Shown in pieces: positions 16,540 through 26,054 of a stretch of DNA of 64,000 bases. Position numbers and translations under genes: made by a program. Source of the stretch: Robertmurraya korlensis NBRC 107688 (lineage in GTDB: Bacteria; Bacillota; Bacilli; Bacillales; Cytobacillaceae); contig NZ_BCVH01000012.1 of NCBI RefSeq assembly GCF_001591645.1, positions 1 through 64,000 on the forward strand, given 5' to 3'. How positions within the stretch are numbered: the stretch's first letter is position 1; every line of letters starts with the position of its first letter. The notes beneath the pieces were generated by a model, which saw only the letters and a list, made by a program, of their open reading frames with translations, was not told the origin of the DNA and made no database searches.

Positions 16540-17702
16540 TGAAACAGACAAAATCTTATCTGGCAAAAACGGTAGAAGACCTAAAGCCATCTGGTATTCG
16601 TAAGTTTTTTGATCTCGCTGCAGGTATGGAAGGGGTTATTTCTCTAGGGGTGGGTGAGCCGGATTTTGTCACGTCTTGGTCAGCAAGAGAAGCAGCGATT
16701 CTTTCCCTTGAACAAGGGTATACCTCATATACAGCAAATGCTGGTTTATTGGAGCTTCGTAACGAAGTGTCATCGTATATGAAAAAGAGATTTCATGTAG
16801 ATTACAATCCGAAAAGCGAGATCATTATTACCGTTGGAGCGAGCCAAGCGTTAGATATTGCACTCCGTGCGATCCTAGATCCAGGCGATGAAGTGATTGT
16901 TATCGAGCCTAGCTTCGTTTCCTATGCACCGCTCGTTTCACTAGCGGGTGGTAAGCCAGTTGCTGTCCAGGCAACAGAGGAGTACGATTTTAAAATTCAA
17001 ACACATCAGTTAGAAAAGGCGATCACTGACCGAACGAAGGCCATTATGCTTTGTTCCCCTAATAATCCAACGGGTACGATGCTAGGTCAAAAGGAATTAA
17101 CGGAGCTTGCCGCATTCATTGAAAAACATGATCTTCTCGTTTTATCTGACGAAATCTACGCAGAGCTTGCTTACGATGAACCATATGTTAGCTTTGCTGC
17201 GATTGAAGGGATGAGACAAAGAACACTTCTTATTAACGGTTTCTCGAAAGGCTTTGCGATGACAGGCTGGCGACTTGGTTTTGTATGTGCGAACGAAGAA
17301 CTAACAGCAGCCATGCTAAAAATTCATCAGTATGCAATGATGTGTGCACCAACGATGGCTCAATACGCGGCACTTGAAGCATTAAAAGGCGGCAGAGAAG
17401 ACGTAGAAGATATGAAAAAAAGCTATCGTAGAAGAAGAAACTACTTTGTACAGTCACTAAATGAAATCGGTCTATCCTGTCATATTCCAGGTGGTGCGTT
17501 CTACGCATTTCCATCGATTGTAAGCACAGGCTTATCATCGGAGCAGTTTGCTGAGCAGTTATTAATTGAAGAAAAAGTGGCAGTTGTACCAGGTAATGTG
17601 TTTGGTAGTAGTGGGGAAGGACATATTCGCTGCTCGTACGCTTCTTCCATGGAACATTTGCAAGAAGCAATGAAACGAATCAAACGGTTTGTTGAAAAAT
17701 AA
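16539..17702 (+). CDS. alaT: AlaT, alanine aminotransferase (class I/II PLP)
   Basis: A PLP aminotransferase of 387 residues assigned to alanine synthesis from pyruvate and glutamate. Recognisable blocks are LGVGEPDF near residue 36, SPNNPTGTM near 171, LSDEIYAELAYD near 200 and the Schiff-base Lys in NGFSKGFAMTGWRLGF near 235. The late Arg is in HIRCSYASS. It is translated by coupling to alaR and followed by a terminator. The assignment over other aspartate-type transaminases depends on the alaR context and on the yugH position. Confidence 0.88.
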   Translation: MKQTKSYLAKTVEDLKPSGIRKFFDLAAGMEGVISLGVGEPDFVTSWSAREAAILSLEQGYTSYTANAGLLELRNEVSSYMKKRFHVDYNPKSEIIITVGASQALDIALRAILDPGDEVIVIEPSFVSYAPLVSLAGGKPVAVQATEEYDFKIQTHQLEKAITDRTKAIMLCSPNNPTGTMLGQKELTELAAFIEKHDLLVLSDEIYAELAYDEPYVSFAAIEGMRQRTLLINGFSKGFAMTGWRLGFVCANEELTAAMLKIHQYAMMCAPTMAQYAALEALKGGREDVEDMKKSYRRRRNYFVQSLNEIGLSCHIPGGAFYAFPSIVSTGLSSEQFAEQLLIEEKVAVVPGNVFGSSGEGHIRCSYASSMEHLQEAMKRIKRFVEK

Positions 17703-17706
17703 AATC

Positions 17707-17745
17707 AAAAAAGGATAACGGCCTACTAAGCTGTTGTCCTTTTTT
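17707..17745 (+). terminator. Terminator after alaT
   Basis: The imperfect stem AAAAAAGGATAACGG/CTGTTGTCCTTTTTT carries a T6 tail. Confidence 0.75.
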
Positions 17746-17783
17746 ACAGAGTAAGAAAGTATAAAAATTGGCGCATTGAAAAT

Positions 17784-17932
17784 TGTCCAGCTTTAGCGCC
17801 CAGCAACTAGTGTACTTCGATCTTCTCCCTACGATAAGTCAACATCGAATCGCTTGCGCTCTCCGTGTTTCCTTTATCTCAGTCGAAGCTCTCTAGTCCA
17901 TACGTTGCTAGACGGGCGCTTCCGCTTTTCTT
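17784..17932. repeat. Dispersed Bacillus-type palindromic repeat (about 149 bp)
   Basis: The element starts TGTCCAGCTTTAGCGCCCAG and ends GGGCGCTTCCGCTTTTC. These two ends occur on a recurrent intergenic element that I recall from many Bacillus genomes. The arms pair (AGCGCCC/GGGCGCT, AGCAAC/GTTGCT, CTTCGA/TCGAAG), so the whole element can fold into one long hairpin. It abuts the 3' end of degV within three bases and has no coding potential. Confidence 0.75.
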
Positions 17933-17934
17933 AT

Positions 17935-18792
17935 CTAATCCTTCATAATGTATGACAAAGCGATGGTTCCTACACCTGTATGAACACCAGCAACAGGAAT
18001 TAATGGAAGCACTTCAATCTTTAACGTTTCATACTCAGCTACGATTTTTTCTAGAAAACCATCAACGATTTCCTTTTCACCTGCATGCATAATTCCGATT
18101 CGATCGTATATCCCTTGCTTGTATGCTTCGTGTAATCGGTCAATTAACGCTTGCTCCGCTTTTCTCATCGTGCGAATCTTTTCAACGATATTTATTTTTC
18201 CTTCCTTAAAAGCTAGGATGGGTTTAATTTGTAGCAGATTTCCTAAAATGGAGCCGAAGTTGGAGACTCGTCCACTTTTTCTCAATTGATCTAGGTTTGC
18301 AGGAATTAATATCAAACGGCATTTTTCTCTTAACGAAAGGAGCTCCTTCACGATTTCTGCGGGCTTGAATCCTTTGTTATATAAGGTGATGCCTTCTTCT
18401 ATTAAAAACTTTAACGGATAAGAACCGATCCAAGAATCAACGGGATGTACAGGGAAACCAACAATCTCAGCCGCTTGTGTCGATGTTGAATACGTTCCTG
18501 AAAGTTCACTAGAAACATGGATCATAATTGCTTCATCGTAGCTTTCTTTTAATTGGGTATAAAGATCAATAAAGTCTCCTAGGGCAGGCTGTGAGCTAGT
18601 AGGTGGAACACTTGAGTGACGCATCATCTCATAAAATTCCTCAGAGCTTATGTCTACCCCTTCTTTGAACGTTGCATCTCCAAATGTAAACGAAAGAGGG
18701 ACAACGTATATATGATTGTCTTGTAACCAAGCTTGATCTTTTTCAGAGAAGCTAGCAGTTGAATCGGTTACCCAAGCAATTTTCTTCGCCAT
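17935..18792 (-). CDS. DegV-family fatty-acid-binding protein
   Basis: A 285-residue DegV/EDD-fold protein. The N-terminal WVTDSTASFSEKD motif (Asp-Ser-Thr) binds the acyl carboxylate. The other family blocks are present: SSVPPTSSQPALGDF near residue 62, MIHVSSELSGTYST near 93 and the late PVAGVHTGVGTIAL. Proteins of this family (FakB) present fatty acids to the FakA kinase. The ATG at 18792 follows GGAGGTC. It is monocistronic. Which paralogue it is cannot be told. Confidence 0.88.
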   Translation of the reverse strand: MAKKIAWVTDSTASFSEKDQAWLQDNHIYVVPLSFTFGDATFKEGVDISSEEFYEMMRHSSVPPTSSQPALGDFIDLYTQLKESYDEAIMIHVSSELSGTYSTSTQAAEIVGFPVHPVDSWIGSYPLKFLIEEGITLYNKGFKPAEIVKELLSLREKCRLILIPANLDQLRKSGRVSNFGSILGNLLQIKPILAFKEGKINIVEKIRTMRKAEQALIDRLHEAYKQGIYDRIGIMHAGEKEIVDGFLEKIVAEYETLKIEVLPLIPVAGVHTGVGTIALSYIMKD

Positions 18793-18870
18793 AATGACCT
18801 CCATAAGATGTTATATAAGCACTATGATAATGAAATATTATCCCCAAATAAAGCGATTGAAACAAACGAA

Positions 18871-18894
18871 TAGCGAGGAAAAAATCCCTCGCTT
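18871..18894 (-). terminator. Weak hairpin after the XRE gene
   Basis: TAGCGAGG/CCCTCGCT forms a stem with an A-rich loop. It lies 12 bases past the XRE stop, with only a weak T-tract on the minus strand. Confidence 0.4.
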
Positions 18895-18905
18895 TAGCTA
18901 TTCCA

Positions 18906-19115
18906 TTAAATATGGCTTTCTTCTTGCATCAATTCAGAGACAGGAATATCAAGTACCGTAGATATTTTTAAAATGGTTTGTGTATCAGGAGTTTGGACGC
19001 CTGACTCATATTTGTCAATCGTAGCAGTGCCAACACGGATCTTAAAAGCTAGCTCCTGCTGTGACATTTCTAATTCTTCCCGAAAGCGTTTAATGTTGTG
19101 ACCAATAACAGTCAT
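18906..19115 (-). CDS. XRE-family HTH regulator
   Basis: A 69-residue single-domain Cro/CI-type helix-turn-helix protein. The recognition region is SQQELAFKIRVGTATIDKYE, followed by the typical GVQTPDTQTILKISTVLDIPVSELM. There is no effector domain. Ribosome site AAAGGAAG. A long dyad at 19161-19196 lies just upstream of the start and is a candidate autoregulatory operator. Its targets are unknown; the Na+-dependent transporter gene is the immediate upstream neighbour on the same strand. Confidence 0.85.
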   Translation of the reverse strand: MTVIGHNIKRFREELEMSQQELAFKIRVGTATIDKYESGVQTPDTQTILKISTVLDIPVSELMQEESHI

Positions 19116-19160
19116 GTCTCATCTTCCTTTCGAAAAAGATTGTACTTATTATTTATCTTA

Positions 19161-19196
19161 TCACGATTAGGATAGGGTAATTTATCCCAATCGTGA
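19161..19196. promoter_or_regulatory. Long dyad, candidate XRE operator
   Basis: Arms TCACGATTAGGATA (19161-19174) and TATCCCAATCGTGA (19183-19196) match at 13 of 14 positions with an 8-base spacer. There is no T-run on either side, which argues against a terminator. It lies 46 bases upstream of the XRE start. Confidence 0.5.
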
Positions 19197-19210
19197 ACGT
19201 TTCGTTACAG

Positions 19211-20557
19211 TTACAGAATGCCGACCGAACGTAAAAACACTAAGATAATTGCTATCGGAACAATAAACCTTATAGTGAAATACCACACGGCAAAAAACTT
19301 GTTCATATTGCCAAAGGTTCCAAGTTCTAACTCACTTTTTAGTAGCTTGTATGGAAGTCGATATCCAACAAAGATAGATATTAATAATGCTCCTAACGGC
19401 ATACCAATATTACTTGCAATAAAATCAGCGAAATCAAAGATGGTTTTACCGAAAATGAGAACATCGGACCAAACCCCGAAAGATAAGGCACTAGGAATTC
19501 CGACAAGAAAAATAACAAACCCTGTTTTCCAAGCTAATTGCTTTCGCTGTTCGGTTCTCTCTTTAACAATAGCCGCTACAACTATTTCTAAAATGGAGAA
19601 AGCTGAGGTTAATGTAGCAAATAAAAGTAGAACAAGGAAAATGGTTAAAAATAATCCTCCAAATGCCATTTCGTTAAACACGGCAGGGAGTACGACAAAC
19701 ACTAAACCAGGTCCTGCCCCAGGCTCAAATCCGAGCGCAAAAACAGCTGGGAAAATAACAATTCCAGCGAGAAGGGATATAAAAATATTTAGACCCACAA
19801 CTGAAAAAGCTGATTTTGTAATGTTTTCCTTTTTCGAAAGATACGAAGCATACGTAACCATGATAGATATACCTACACTTAAAGCAAAAAAGGATTGTCC
19901 AAGTGCTAGCAAAATGGTGTCAGGGGTTAAGCTGCTCCAATTCGGTTTAAGAAGAAACTCTACACCTTTTGAGGCCCCATCTAGAGTGAGGGACCGAATC
20001 GCTAGTATGATAAAGAGAATAAATAAGGCCGGCATCATATACTTACTAGCTTTCTCAATTCCCTGTTGAACTCCACCTTGGATCACTATAATTGTTAAAA
20101 CCATAAAGATCGCTTGTGCAACGATTGCTTCAACTGGATTAGCAATAATCGTTTCAAATAGAGATCCGTACTGATCCTGAGAGAGTCCAGTTAAACTGCC
20201 AGTGACACTGCGGGTTAAATAAGAGAGGATCCATCCTCCTACGACACTATAAAAAGATAAAATAAGTCCTGAAACAAGTACACCTAAATAACCCACGATT
20301 TTCCAGCCTGAGTTTGGAGCAAGAATTTTATACGAGGTGATTGCATCCTTTTGTGTATTTCTACCAATAATAAATTCAGCGATAAGGATCGGTGCACCGA
20401 TAAATAAAGTTAACAATAAAAAAAGAAGGAAAAAGAGTCCTCCCCCATTTGTTCCAGCCATATATGGGAATTTCCAAATGGCACCTAATCCAATTGCCGA
20501 GCCAGCTGCTGCAAGTATAAAGCCAATCTTTGATGTCCATTGCTCTTGTGTTTTCAT
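19211..20557 (-). CDS. Na+-dependent SNF/NSS-family transporter
   Basis: A neurotransmitter:sodium symporter family protein of 448 residues with about 11-12 helices. The TM1 signature GFILAAAGSAIGLGAIWKFP (about 12-31) contains the unwound Na+ and substrate site, and NGGGLFFLLF follows. The TM6-type GQSFFALSVG lies near residue 226. Substrates in bacteria are usually amino acids; which one is not predictable. Ribosome site GGTGG. No terminator is clear between it and the XRE gene downstream. Confidence 0.9.
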   Translation of the reverse strand: MKTQEQWTSKIGFILAAAGSAIGLGAIWKFPYMAGTNGGGLFFLLFLLLTLFIGAPILIAEFIIGRNTQKDAITSYKILAPNSGWKIVGYLGVLVSGLILSFYSVVGGWILSYLTRSVTGSLTGLSQDQYGSLFETIIANPVEAIVAQAIFMVLTIIVIQGGVQQGIEKASKYMMPALFILFIILAIRSLTLDGASKGVEFLLKPNWSSLTPDTILLALGQSFFALSVGISIMVTYASYLSKKENITKSAFSVVGLNIFISLLAGIVIFPAVFALGFEPGAGPGLVFVVLPAVFNEMAFGGLFLTIFLVLLLFATLTSAFSILEIVVAAIVKERTEQRKQLAWKTGFVIFLVGIPSALSFGVWSDVLIFGKTIFDFADFIASNIGMPLGALLISIFVGYRLPYKLLKSELELGTFGNMNKFFAVWYFTIRFIVPIAIILVFLRSVGIL

Positions 20558-20632
20558 TACGTGTTTTCCACCTTCTATAAAAGATATTTTCCCATAATAC
20601 TATATTTTCGGACAATTGTGTAGTAAATTTTT

Positions 20633-20661
20633 TTGAATAAGATGTGACATTGTGATATAAT
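20633..20661 (+). promoter_or_regulatory. Sigma-A promoter of yugI
   Basis: TTGAAT at 20633-20638, a 17-base spacer, and TATAAT at 20656-20661. Confidence 0.75.
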
Positions 20662-20711
20662 TTTATATTGCGTATAAAAAAGATAAATAAATTACATTTA
20701 GGAGTGTTTCT

Positions 20712-21113
20712 ATGTCAGAGAAAATTGAAGTTGGTAGTGTTGTTACAGGTAAGGTTACGGGAATTCAAGCATACGGTGCGTTCGTTGCACTTGATGAAAA
20801 TACTCAAGGGTTAGTTCATATTTCAGAAATCACACACGGTTTTGTTAAAGATATTAACGAGCATCTTAAAGTAGGCGATGAAGTTCAAGTAAAGGTTCTT
20901 TCTATTGATGAGAATGCTGGAAAAATCGGCCTTTCTATCCGTGCAACTGTAGAAGCACCAGAAGCACCAGTTGCTGCACCAAAGGCAGCAGCAGCTAAGA
21001 AGCCTAGAAAGCGTACAGCAGCAGCTGCTATCAAGCAAGATACAGAAGCGCCACAAGGCTTTAACACGCTAAAAGATAAGCTTCAAGAGTGGATCGAGCA
21101 ATCACAAAGATAA
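20712..21113 (+). CDS. yugI: YugI, S1 RNA-binding domain protein (general stress protein 13 type)
   Basis: A 133-residue protein with a single S1/OB domain (residues 5-75: GSVVTGKVTGIQAYGAFVAL, GLVHISEI, VKVLSIDENAGKIGLSIR). The low-complexity Ala/Lys/Pro linker is followed by a short amphipathic tail. The S1 fold binds RNA, and the Bacillus homologue YugI (GSP13) associates with ribosomes. The gene has its own strong sigma-A promoter and its own terminator. Confidence 0.9.
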   Translation: MSEKIEVGSVVTGKVTGIQAYGAFVALDENTQGLVHISEITHGFVKDINEHLKVGDEVQVKVLSIDENAGKIGLSIRATVEAPEAPVAAPKAAAAKKPRKRTAAAAIKQDTEAPQGFNTLKDKLQEWIEQSQR

Positions 21114-21123
21114 TAATGTGAGC

Positions 21124-21156
21124 AAAGTGTGGGAGGATTTCTCCCACTTTTTTTTA
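21124..21156 (+). terminator. Terminator after yugI
   Basis: The stem AAGTGTGGGAG/CTCCCACTT is followed by T8. Confidence 0.9.
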
Positions 21157-21256
21157 TGTTTTTTTCTCGAGAAAGGACAAAAGTTATTCGTTTAAGATAC
21201 ACTAAGGAAAGGTAGTTCTTCACCACGCATGAATGAGAGAGATTGGAGGGAACAAC

Positions 21257-22453
21257 ATGACAAGAAAAACCAAAGAAGTCATTGAGCAAACGGAAAAGTT
21301 TGGGGCTAATAACTATCATCCTCTTCCAATTGTTATTTCTAAAGCAGAAGGGGTTTGGGTTGAGGATCCTGAAGGAAACAAATATATGGATATGCTTAGC
21401 GCTTATTCAGCAGTAAACCAAGGTCATCGTCATCCAAAAATTATTGAAGCATTAAAAGAGCAAGCAGATCGTGTCACACTTACGTCACGTGCTTTTCATA
21501 ATGACCAGCTTGGACCGTGGTATGAGATGATTTGTGAAATGACAAATAAAGAAATGGCATTGCCAATGAATACAGGTGCAGAGGCTGTGGAAACTGCTGT
21601 TAAGGCTGCACGTAGGTGGGCGTATGATGTGAAAGGTGTAGAAGATAATCAAGCAGAAATTATTGCTTGCTTAGGAAACTTTCATGGTCGTACAATGACA
21701 GCGGTTTCTCTTTCATCTGAGGAAGAGTACAAACGTGGATTTGGACCGATGCTACCAGGAATTAAGCTGATTCCTTATGGTGATATTGAAGCATTACGGG
21801 CGGCCATTACTCCCAATACAGCAGCCTTCTTGATTGAACCTATACAAGGTGAAGCAGGTATCGTAATTCCACCAGAAGGGTTTATGCGTGCTGCTTTTGA
21901 CCTTTGTAAAGAAAGCAATGTCTTATTTATTGCTGATGAAATTCAAGCAGGACTCGCTCGTACGGGGAAAATGTTCGCCTGTGAATGGGAAGGCATTGAA
22001 CCAGATATGTATATTTTAGGAAAAGCATTAGGTGGGGGAGTTTTCCCGATTTCTTGTGTGGTTGCAAATAAAGAAGTGCTGGGTGTCTTTAATCCGGGGT
22101 CACATGGATCAACATTCGGAGGTAACCCGATAGCATGTGCCGTTTCTATCGCTTCTTTAAATGTACTGAAGGAAGAAAAGTTAGCTGAACGCTCCCAGGA
22201 GCTTGGAAGCTATTTTCTGTCCAAGCTGCAAGAAATCAAAAATCCAATCATAAAGGAAGTGCGCGGTCGTGGGCTGTTTATTGGGGTAGAACTTACGGTC
22301 CCTGCTCGAACATACTGTGAGCAGCTAAAGGCAGAAGGGCTTTTATGTAAAGAGACGCACGAAACAGTCATCCGTTTTGCTCCGCCATTAGTGATTAGTA
22401 ACGAAGACCTTGACTGGGCGATTGAACGTATTAAAAAGGTATTGAGCGCTTAA
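21257..22453 (+). CDS. rocD: Ornithine aminotransferase
   Basis: A class III PLP aminotransferase of 398 residues that converts ornithine and 2-oxoglutarate to glutamate semialdehyde and glutamate (arginine catabolism). The N-terminal [20 protein letters not shown] is diagnostic of ornithine aminotransferase. Further blocks are [25 protein letters not shown] and the Schiff-base Lys in [12 protein letters not shown] near residue 255. The ATG at 21257 follows TTGGAGGG. It stands alone here, without rocE or rocF. It carries a strong terminator. Confidence 0.93.
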   Translation: MTRKTKEVIEQTEKFGANNYHPLPIVISKAEGVWVEDPEGNKYMDMLSAYSAVNQGHRHPKIIEALKEQADRVTLTSRAFHNDQLGPWYEMICEMTNKEMALPMNTGAEAVETAVKAARRWAYDVKGVEDNQAEIIACLGNFHGRTMTAVSLSSEEEYKRGFGPMLPGIKLIPYGDIEALRAAITPNTAAFLIEPIQGEAGIVIPPEGFMRAAFDLCKESNVLFIADEIQAGLARTGKMFACEWEGIEPDMYILGKALGGGVFPISCVVANKEVLGVFNPGSHGSTFGGNPIACAVSIASLNVLKEEKLAERSQELGSYFLSKLQEIKNPIIKEVRGRGLFIGVELTVPARTYCEQLKAEGLLCKETHETVIRFAPPLVISNEDLDWAIERIKKVLSA

Positions 22454-22454
22454 T

Positions 22455-22491
22455 AAAAAATCCTTGCACTTTTTTAGTGCAAGGATTTTTT
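22455..22491. terminator. Bidirectional terminator rocD/yuzA
   Basis: The perfect stem AAAAAATCCTTGCACT/AGTGCAAGGATTTTTT has a short loop. Confidence 0.9.
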
Positions 22492-22506
22492 ATTAGGTGC
22501 TTCAGA

Positions 22507-22740
22507 TTATCTGGTTGGTCTAGCTTCAGGTTCTCTCGCTGTTTGTTCATTTGGTTTAAATAGTAGTCCTAGATTTAATAACCCGGCAATCCCTACTAAA
22601 CCGTAGATAATTCTAGATAGAGCAGAATCTTGTCCACCAAAGATAGCTGCTACAAGGTCAAATTGGAAGAAGCCAATTAGCCCCCAGTTAATAGCCCCGA
22701 TAATTGTAAGTACTAGTGCAATACGTTGAATTGTACTCAT
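22507..22740 (-). CDS. yuzA: YuzA, DUF378 membrane protein
   Basis: A 77-residue protein with two transmembrane helices. The DUF378 motif ALVLTIIGAINWGLIGFFQF lies at residues 8-27 and IIYGLVGIAGLLNL at 46-59, followed by a polar tail. The function is unknown. GGAGGAAAT precedes the ATG. In Bacillus subtilis yuzA lies between yugK and pgi; here it is divergent from the yugJ-like gene. Confidence 0.9.
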   Translation of the reverse strand: MSTIQRIALVLTIIGAINWGLIGFFQFDLVAAIFGGQDSALSRIIYGLVGIAGLLNLGLLFKPNEQTAREPEARPTR

Positions 22741-22916
22741 GCATATTTCCTCCTTGGGATGGTTTATTTATATAGTCATGCTATATAAAATTACACATTC
22801 TTATCGTGTGATTGTTATGATTTTTTTATGCATTTTCGTAATAAGAATTTAGAGTCTATATTTTTGCATTTGCTACCATTTTGGAACATAATAAAGGTTG
22901 AATAGGAGGATGAAGC

Positions 22917-24080
22917 ATGGATAATTTTACATTTTTTAATCCGACGAAATTAATTTTTGGTAAAGGTACTGTAGAACAACTGAAAACAGAAGTCCCTCAA
23001 TACGGCAAGAAAGTTTTACTTGTATATGGAGGCGGAAGTATTAAACGAAATGGCCTATACGATCAGGTCTTGTCATTATTAAAAGAAGTAGATGTTGAGG
23101 TATTTGAACTAGCAGGTGTCGAACCGAATCCGCGTCTGTCTACCGTTAAAAAGGGAGTTGAAATTTGCAGAGCTGAAGGCATTGATTTCCTTTTAGCTGT
23201 AGGTGGCGGAAGTGTTATCGACTGTACAAAGGCAATTGCTGCAGGTGCTAAGTACGAAGGAGAGACTTGGGATCTAATGACACGTAAAGCCGTTGCAAAG
23301 GAAGCGCTTCCGTTTGGAACAGTGTTAACTTTAGCAGCGACAGGATCAGAAATGAATTCTGGGTCGGTTATTACAAACTGGGAAACAAATGAAAAATACG
23401 GATGGGGCAGTGCAGTCACTTTCCCACAATTTTCTATTCTTGATCCAGTAAATACATATACGGTTCCAAGAGATCAAACAGTTTATGGAATTGTTGACAT
23501 GATGTCCCATGTGTTAGAGCATTACTTCCATTTAGCCGAGAACACAGAACTTCAGGACCGTATGTGTGAGGGGTTATTGCTCACCGTAATGGAGGCGGGA
23601 CCAAAGTTACTAGAAAACCTAGAAAACTATGAGCACCGTGCGACCGTTCTTTACTCTGGAACGATGGCACTAAATGGTATGCTTTCTATGGGATACCGTG
23701 GAGACTGGGCAACACATAATATTGAGCATGCCGTTTCCGCTGTATACGATATTCCTCATGGTGGGGGACTTGCGATTCTATTCCCGAACTGGATGAAGCA
23801 TAATTTGAAGGTAAAGCCTGAGCGCTTTAAGAAGCTTGCTGTTCGCGTCTTCGGAGTAAATCCTGAAGGGAAAACGGATGAAGAAGTTGGAATGGAAGGA
23901 ATTGATAAGCTTCGTGAGTTCTGGAACTCAATCGGTGCTCCATCTCGCTTAGCAGACTATGATATCGACGATAGCCAAATTGAAGTGATGGCTGACAAAG
24001 CAATGGTATACGGCGAATTCGGAAACTTTACGAAGTTAAACAAAGAGGACGTCATGGCTATTTACCGTGCTTCTTTATAA
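22917..24080 (+). CDS. yugJ: Iron-containing NADH-dependent alcohol (butanol) dehydrogenase
   Basis: A group III metal-dependent alcohol dehydrogenase of 387 residues (BDH/YugJ-YugK subgroup). It has the NAD-binding [17 protein letters not shown] near residue 95, [11 protein letters not shown] near 138, and metal ligands in [11 protein letters not shown] and [19 protein letters not shown] near 195-285. It reduces aldehydes such as butanal with NADH. A strong AGGAGG site precedes the ATG. It has its own terminator. Only one copy is present, where Bacillus subtilis has the yugJ-yugK pair. Confidence 0.9.
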   Translation: MDNFTFFNPTKLIFGKGTVEQLKTEVPQYGKKVLLVYGGGSIKRNGLYDQVLSLLKEVDVEVFELAGVEPNPRLSTVKKGVEICRAEGIDFLLAVGGGSVIDCTKAIAAGAKYEGETWDLMTRKAVAKEALPFGTVLTLAATGSEMNSGSVITNWETNEKYGWGSAVTFPQFSILDPVNTYTVPRDQTVYGIVDMMSHVLEHYFHLAENTELQDRMCEGLLLTVMEAGPKLLENLENYEHRATVLYSGTMALNGMLSMGYRGDWATHNIEHAVSAVYDIPHGGGLAILFPNWMKHNLKVKPERFKKLAVRVFGVNPEGKTDEEVGMEGIDKLREFWNSIGAPSRLADYDIDDSQIEVMADKAMVYGEFGNFTKLNKEDVMAIYRASL

Positions 24081-24090
24081 AAAAGTTTTG

Positions 24091-24127
24091 CGTGTGCGAT
24101 TTTCGTAATTGCACACGTTTCTTTTTT
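24091..24127 (+). terminator. Terminator after yugJ
   Basis: The stem CGTGTGC/GCACACG is followed by a T-rich tail. Confidence 0.8.
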
Positions 24128-24292
24128 TATAGGGTGGAAATACTACGGTAAGAAGGTGGGTTTTTGAGCATTTCTTAACAATTAACCAATTTGTTTGAAA
24201 TGTGTACGCTTACATAAGTAGACGGTTCTTGATTCCTTAACCAGCTTTCGTTAAAGTGATATAGTAAACAACAAATCATTGGAGGATCATTC

Positions 24293-25639
24293 ATGACACA
24301 CGTTCGTTTTGATTACTCAAAAGCACTTAGCTTTTTTGGGGAACATGAGGTTACTTATTTACGTGATTTTGTAAAAGTTGCTCATCATTCATTACATGAA
24401 GCAACTGGCGCTGGAAGTGACTATTTAGGTTGGATCGACCTTCCAGTTAACTACGACAAAGAAGAATTTGCTCGCATTCAAAAAGCGGCAGAAAAAATTA
24501 AGCAAGACTCTGATGTTTTATTAGTTTGTGGTATTGGTGGTTCTTACTTAGGAGCTCGCGCTGCCGTTGAAATGCTTCAACACAGCTTTTACAATGCATT
24601 ACCAAAGGAGAAGCGTGGCACACCACAAATCATCTTCATCGGAAACAACATTAGTTCTACATACATGAGAGACGTAATGGATCTTTTAGATGGCAAAGAC
24701 TTCTCCTTAAATGTGATTTCAAAGTCTGGTACAACTACAGAACCAGCAATCGCTTTCCGTATCTTCCGTAAGCTTTTAGAAGAAAAGTACGGAGTAGAAG
24801 AGGCGAAGAAGCGTATTTATGCAACAACTGACAAAGCAAGAGGAGCATTAAAAACTCTAGCGACTGAAGAAGGATACGAATCATTCATTATTCCTGATGA
24901 TGTGGGTGGTCGTTATTCTGTTCTAACAGCTGTAGGTTTACTTCCGATTGCTGCTAGTGGTGCAGATATCGAAGCAATGATGAAAGGTGCAGCTGCTGCA
25001 CGCGATGATTTCGGAAGCTCTGAACTAGAAGAAAACTTAGCTTACCAATATGCAGCTGTTCGTAATGTCCTTTACAACAAAGGAAAAACAATTGAAATGC
25101 TTATCAACTACGAACCAGGCTTACAGTACTTTGCTGAATGGTGGAAGCAGTTGTTTGGAGAAAGTGAAGGAAAAGACCAAAAAGGAATTTACCCTTCATC
25201 TGCAAACTTCTCAACGGACCTACACTCTTTAGGACAATATGTTCAAGAAGGTCGTCGCGATCTATTTGAAACCGTTGTTCGTGTAGAAAAGCCACGTCAT
25301 GAGTTAACAATTGAAGCAGCTGAAAGTGATTTAGATGGATTAAACTACCTTGCTGGCGAAACCGTTGACTTCGTTAACAACAAAGCATTCGAAGGTACAT
25401 TGCTTGCTCATACAGACGGTGGAGTTCCGAATCTAGTTGTAACGATTCCAGCAATGGATGCTTACACATTCGGATATCTTGCATACTTCTTTGAAAAAGC
25501 ATGTGCAATGAGCGGCTACCTACTTGGTGTTAATCCATTTGACCAACCAGGTGTAGAAGCATATAAAGTAAACATGTTCGCATTATTAGGCAAGCCTGGA
25601 TTCGAAGAGAAGAAAGCAGAGCTTGAGAAGCGTTTATAA
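24293..25639 (+). CDS. pgi: Glucose-6-phosphate isomerase
   Basis: Phosphoglucose isomerase of 448 residues, interconverting glucose-6-P and fructose-6-P in glycolysis. Sugar-phosphate isomerase signatures are present: [16 protein letters not shown] near residue 76, [17 protein letters not shown] near 140, the catalytic Glu region around GESEGK near 290 and the C-terminal [12 protein letters not shown] block. Length equals the Bacillus enzyme. GGAGGATC precedes the ATG. Codon use is strongly biased, as expected for a highly expressed gene, and a perfect terminator follows. Confidence 0.97.
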   Translation: MTHVRFDYSKALSFFGEHEVTYLRDFVKVAHHSLHEATGAGSDYLGWIDLPVNYDKEEFARIQKAAEKIKQDSDVLLVCGIGGSYLGARAAVEMLQHSFYNALPKEKRGTPQIIFIGNNISSTYMRDVMDLLDGKDFSLNVISKSGTTTEPAIAFRIFRKLLEEKYGVEEAKKRIYATTDKARGALKTLATEEGYESFIIPDDVGGRYSVLTAVGLLPIAASGADIEAMMKGAAAARDDFGSSELEENLAYQYAAVRNVLYNKGKTIEMLINYEPGLQYFAEWWKQLFGESEGKDQKGIYPSSANFSTDLHSLGQYVQEGRRDLFETVVRVEKPRHELTIEAAESDLDGLNYLAGETVDFVNNKAFEGTLLAHTDGGVPNLVVTIPAMDAYTFGYLAYFFEKACAMSGYLLGVNPFDQPGVEAYKVNMFALLGKPGFEEKKAELEKRL

Positions 25640-25643
25640 TTTG

Positions 25644-25681
25644 AAAAAAAGTGTTAGTCATTTATGACTAACACTTTTTTT
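25644..25681 (+). terminator. Terminator after pgi
   Basis: A 17-bp perfect stem (AAGTGTTAGTCA/TGACTAACACTT core) is followed by T7. Confidence 0.92.
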
Positions 25682-25698
25682 GTTTACGGTTGCTTCCA

Positions 25699-25950
25699 GG
25701 CTCATAATCGTTCCCGAAGAGTGTAGTGTATGAGGATATGGTAACGAATAGGGAGTAATCGTTCCTGAAAATGCGGTGTTCGAGGCTGGCGGTAATGAAT
25801 AGGGAGTAATCGTACCCGAAAAAGCCGAACAGGAAGCAGGAGGTCATAAATAACGAGTAATCGTTCCGAAAGTGTGGTGCACGAGGATGGCGGTAACGAA
25901 TAGGAAGTAATCGTTCCTAAAGGGCTACCCGACAAAGCTTTCAGTCATAA
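25699..25950. repeat. Tandem array of about 51-bp imperfect repeats
   Basis: Four copies begin GGTAACG/GGTAATG/GGTCATA/GGTAACG at 25740, 25791, 25842 and 25892 (periods 51, 51, 50). Each contains the core AGTAATCGTTCC or a close variant 16 bases in. A shortened copy precedes (25699) and a degraded one follows (about 25941). The array fills the gap between pgi and yugN and shows no plausible gene on either strand. Confidence 0.8.
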
Positions 25951-26054
25951 ATACTCCAAAAGCCTGGTTTCTCCACTTACCGATTTATACCTTTATCTAG
26001 GTTTAAAATCAGTCCTTTGACAAAAACTAAGCAAAAGAACTAAGGGGGATGGAT

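Noticed and set aside
19218-20069. Long plus-strand frame antisense to the SNF transporter
   Set aside because: A mirror frame of a hydrophobic protein; no start signal and a Lys/Thr/Asn-rich nonsense composition.
25702-25935. 77-codon minus-strand frame in the tandem repeats
   Set aside because: The apparent repeated peptide arises from the 51-bp DNA period (17 codons) and breaks where the period is 50. No ribosome site.
25741-25950. CRISPR array
   Set aside because: The units are contiguous 51-bp tandem repeats, not short repeats with unique spacers, and no cas genes are present.
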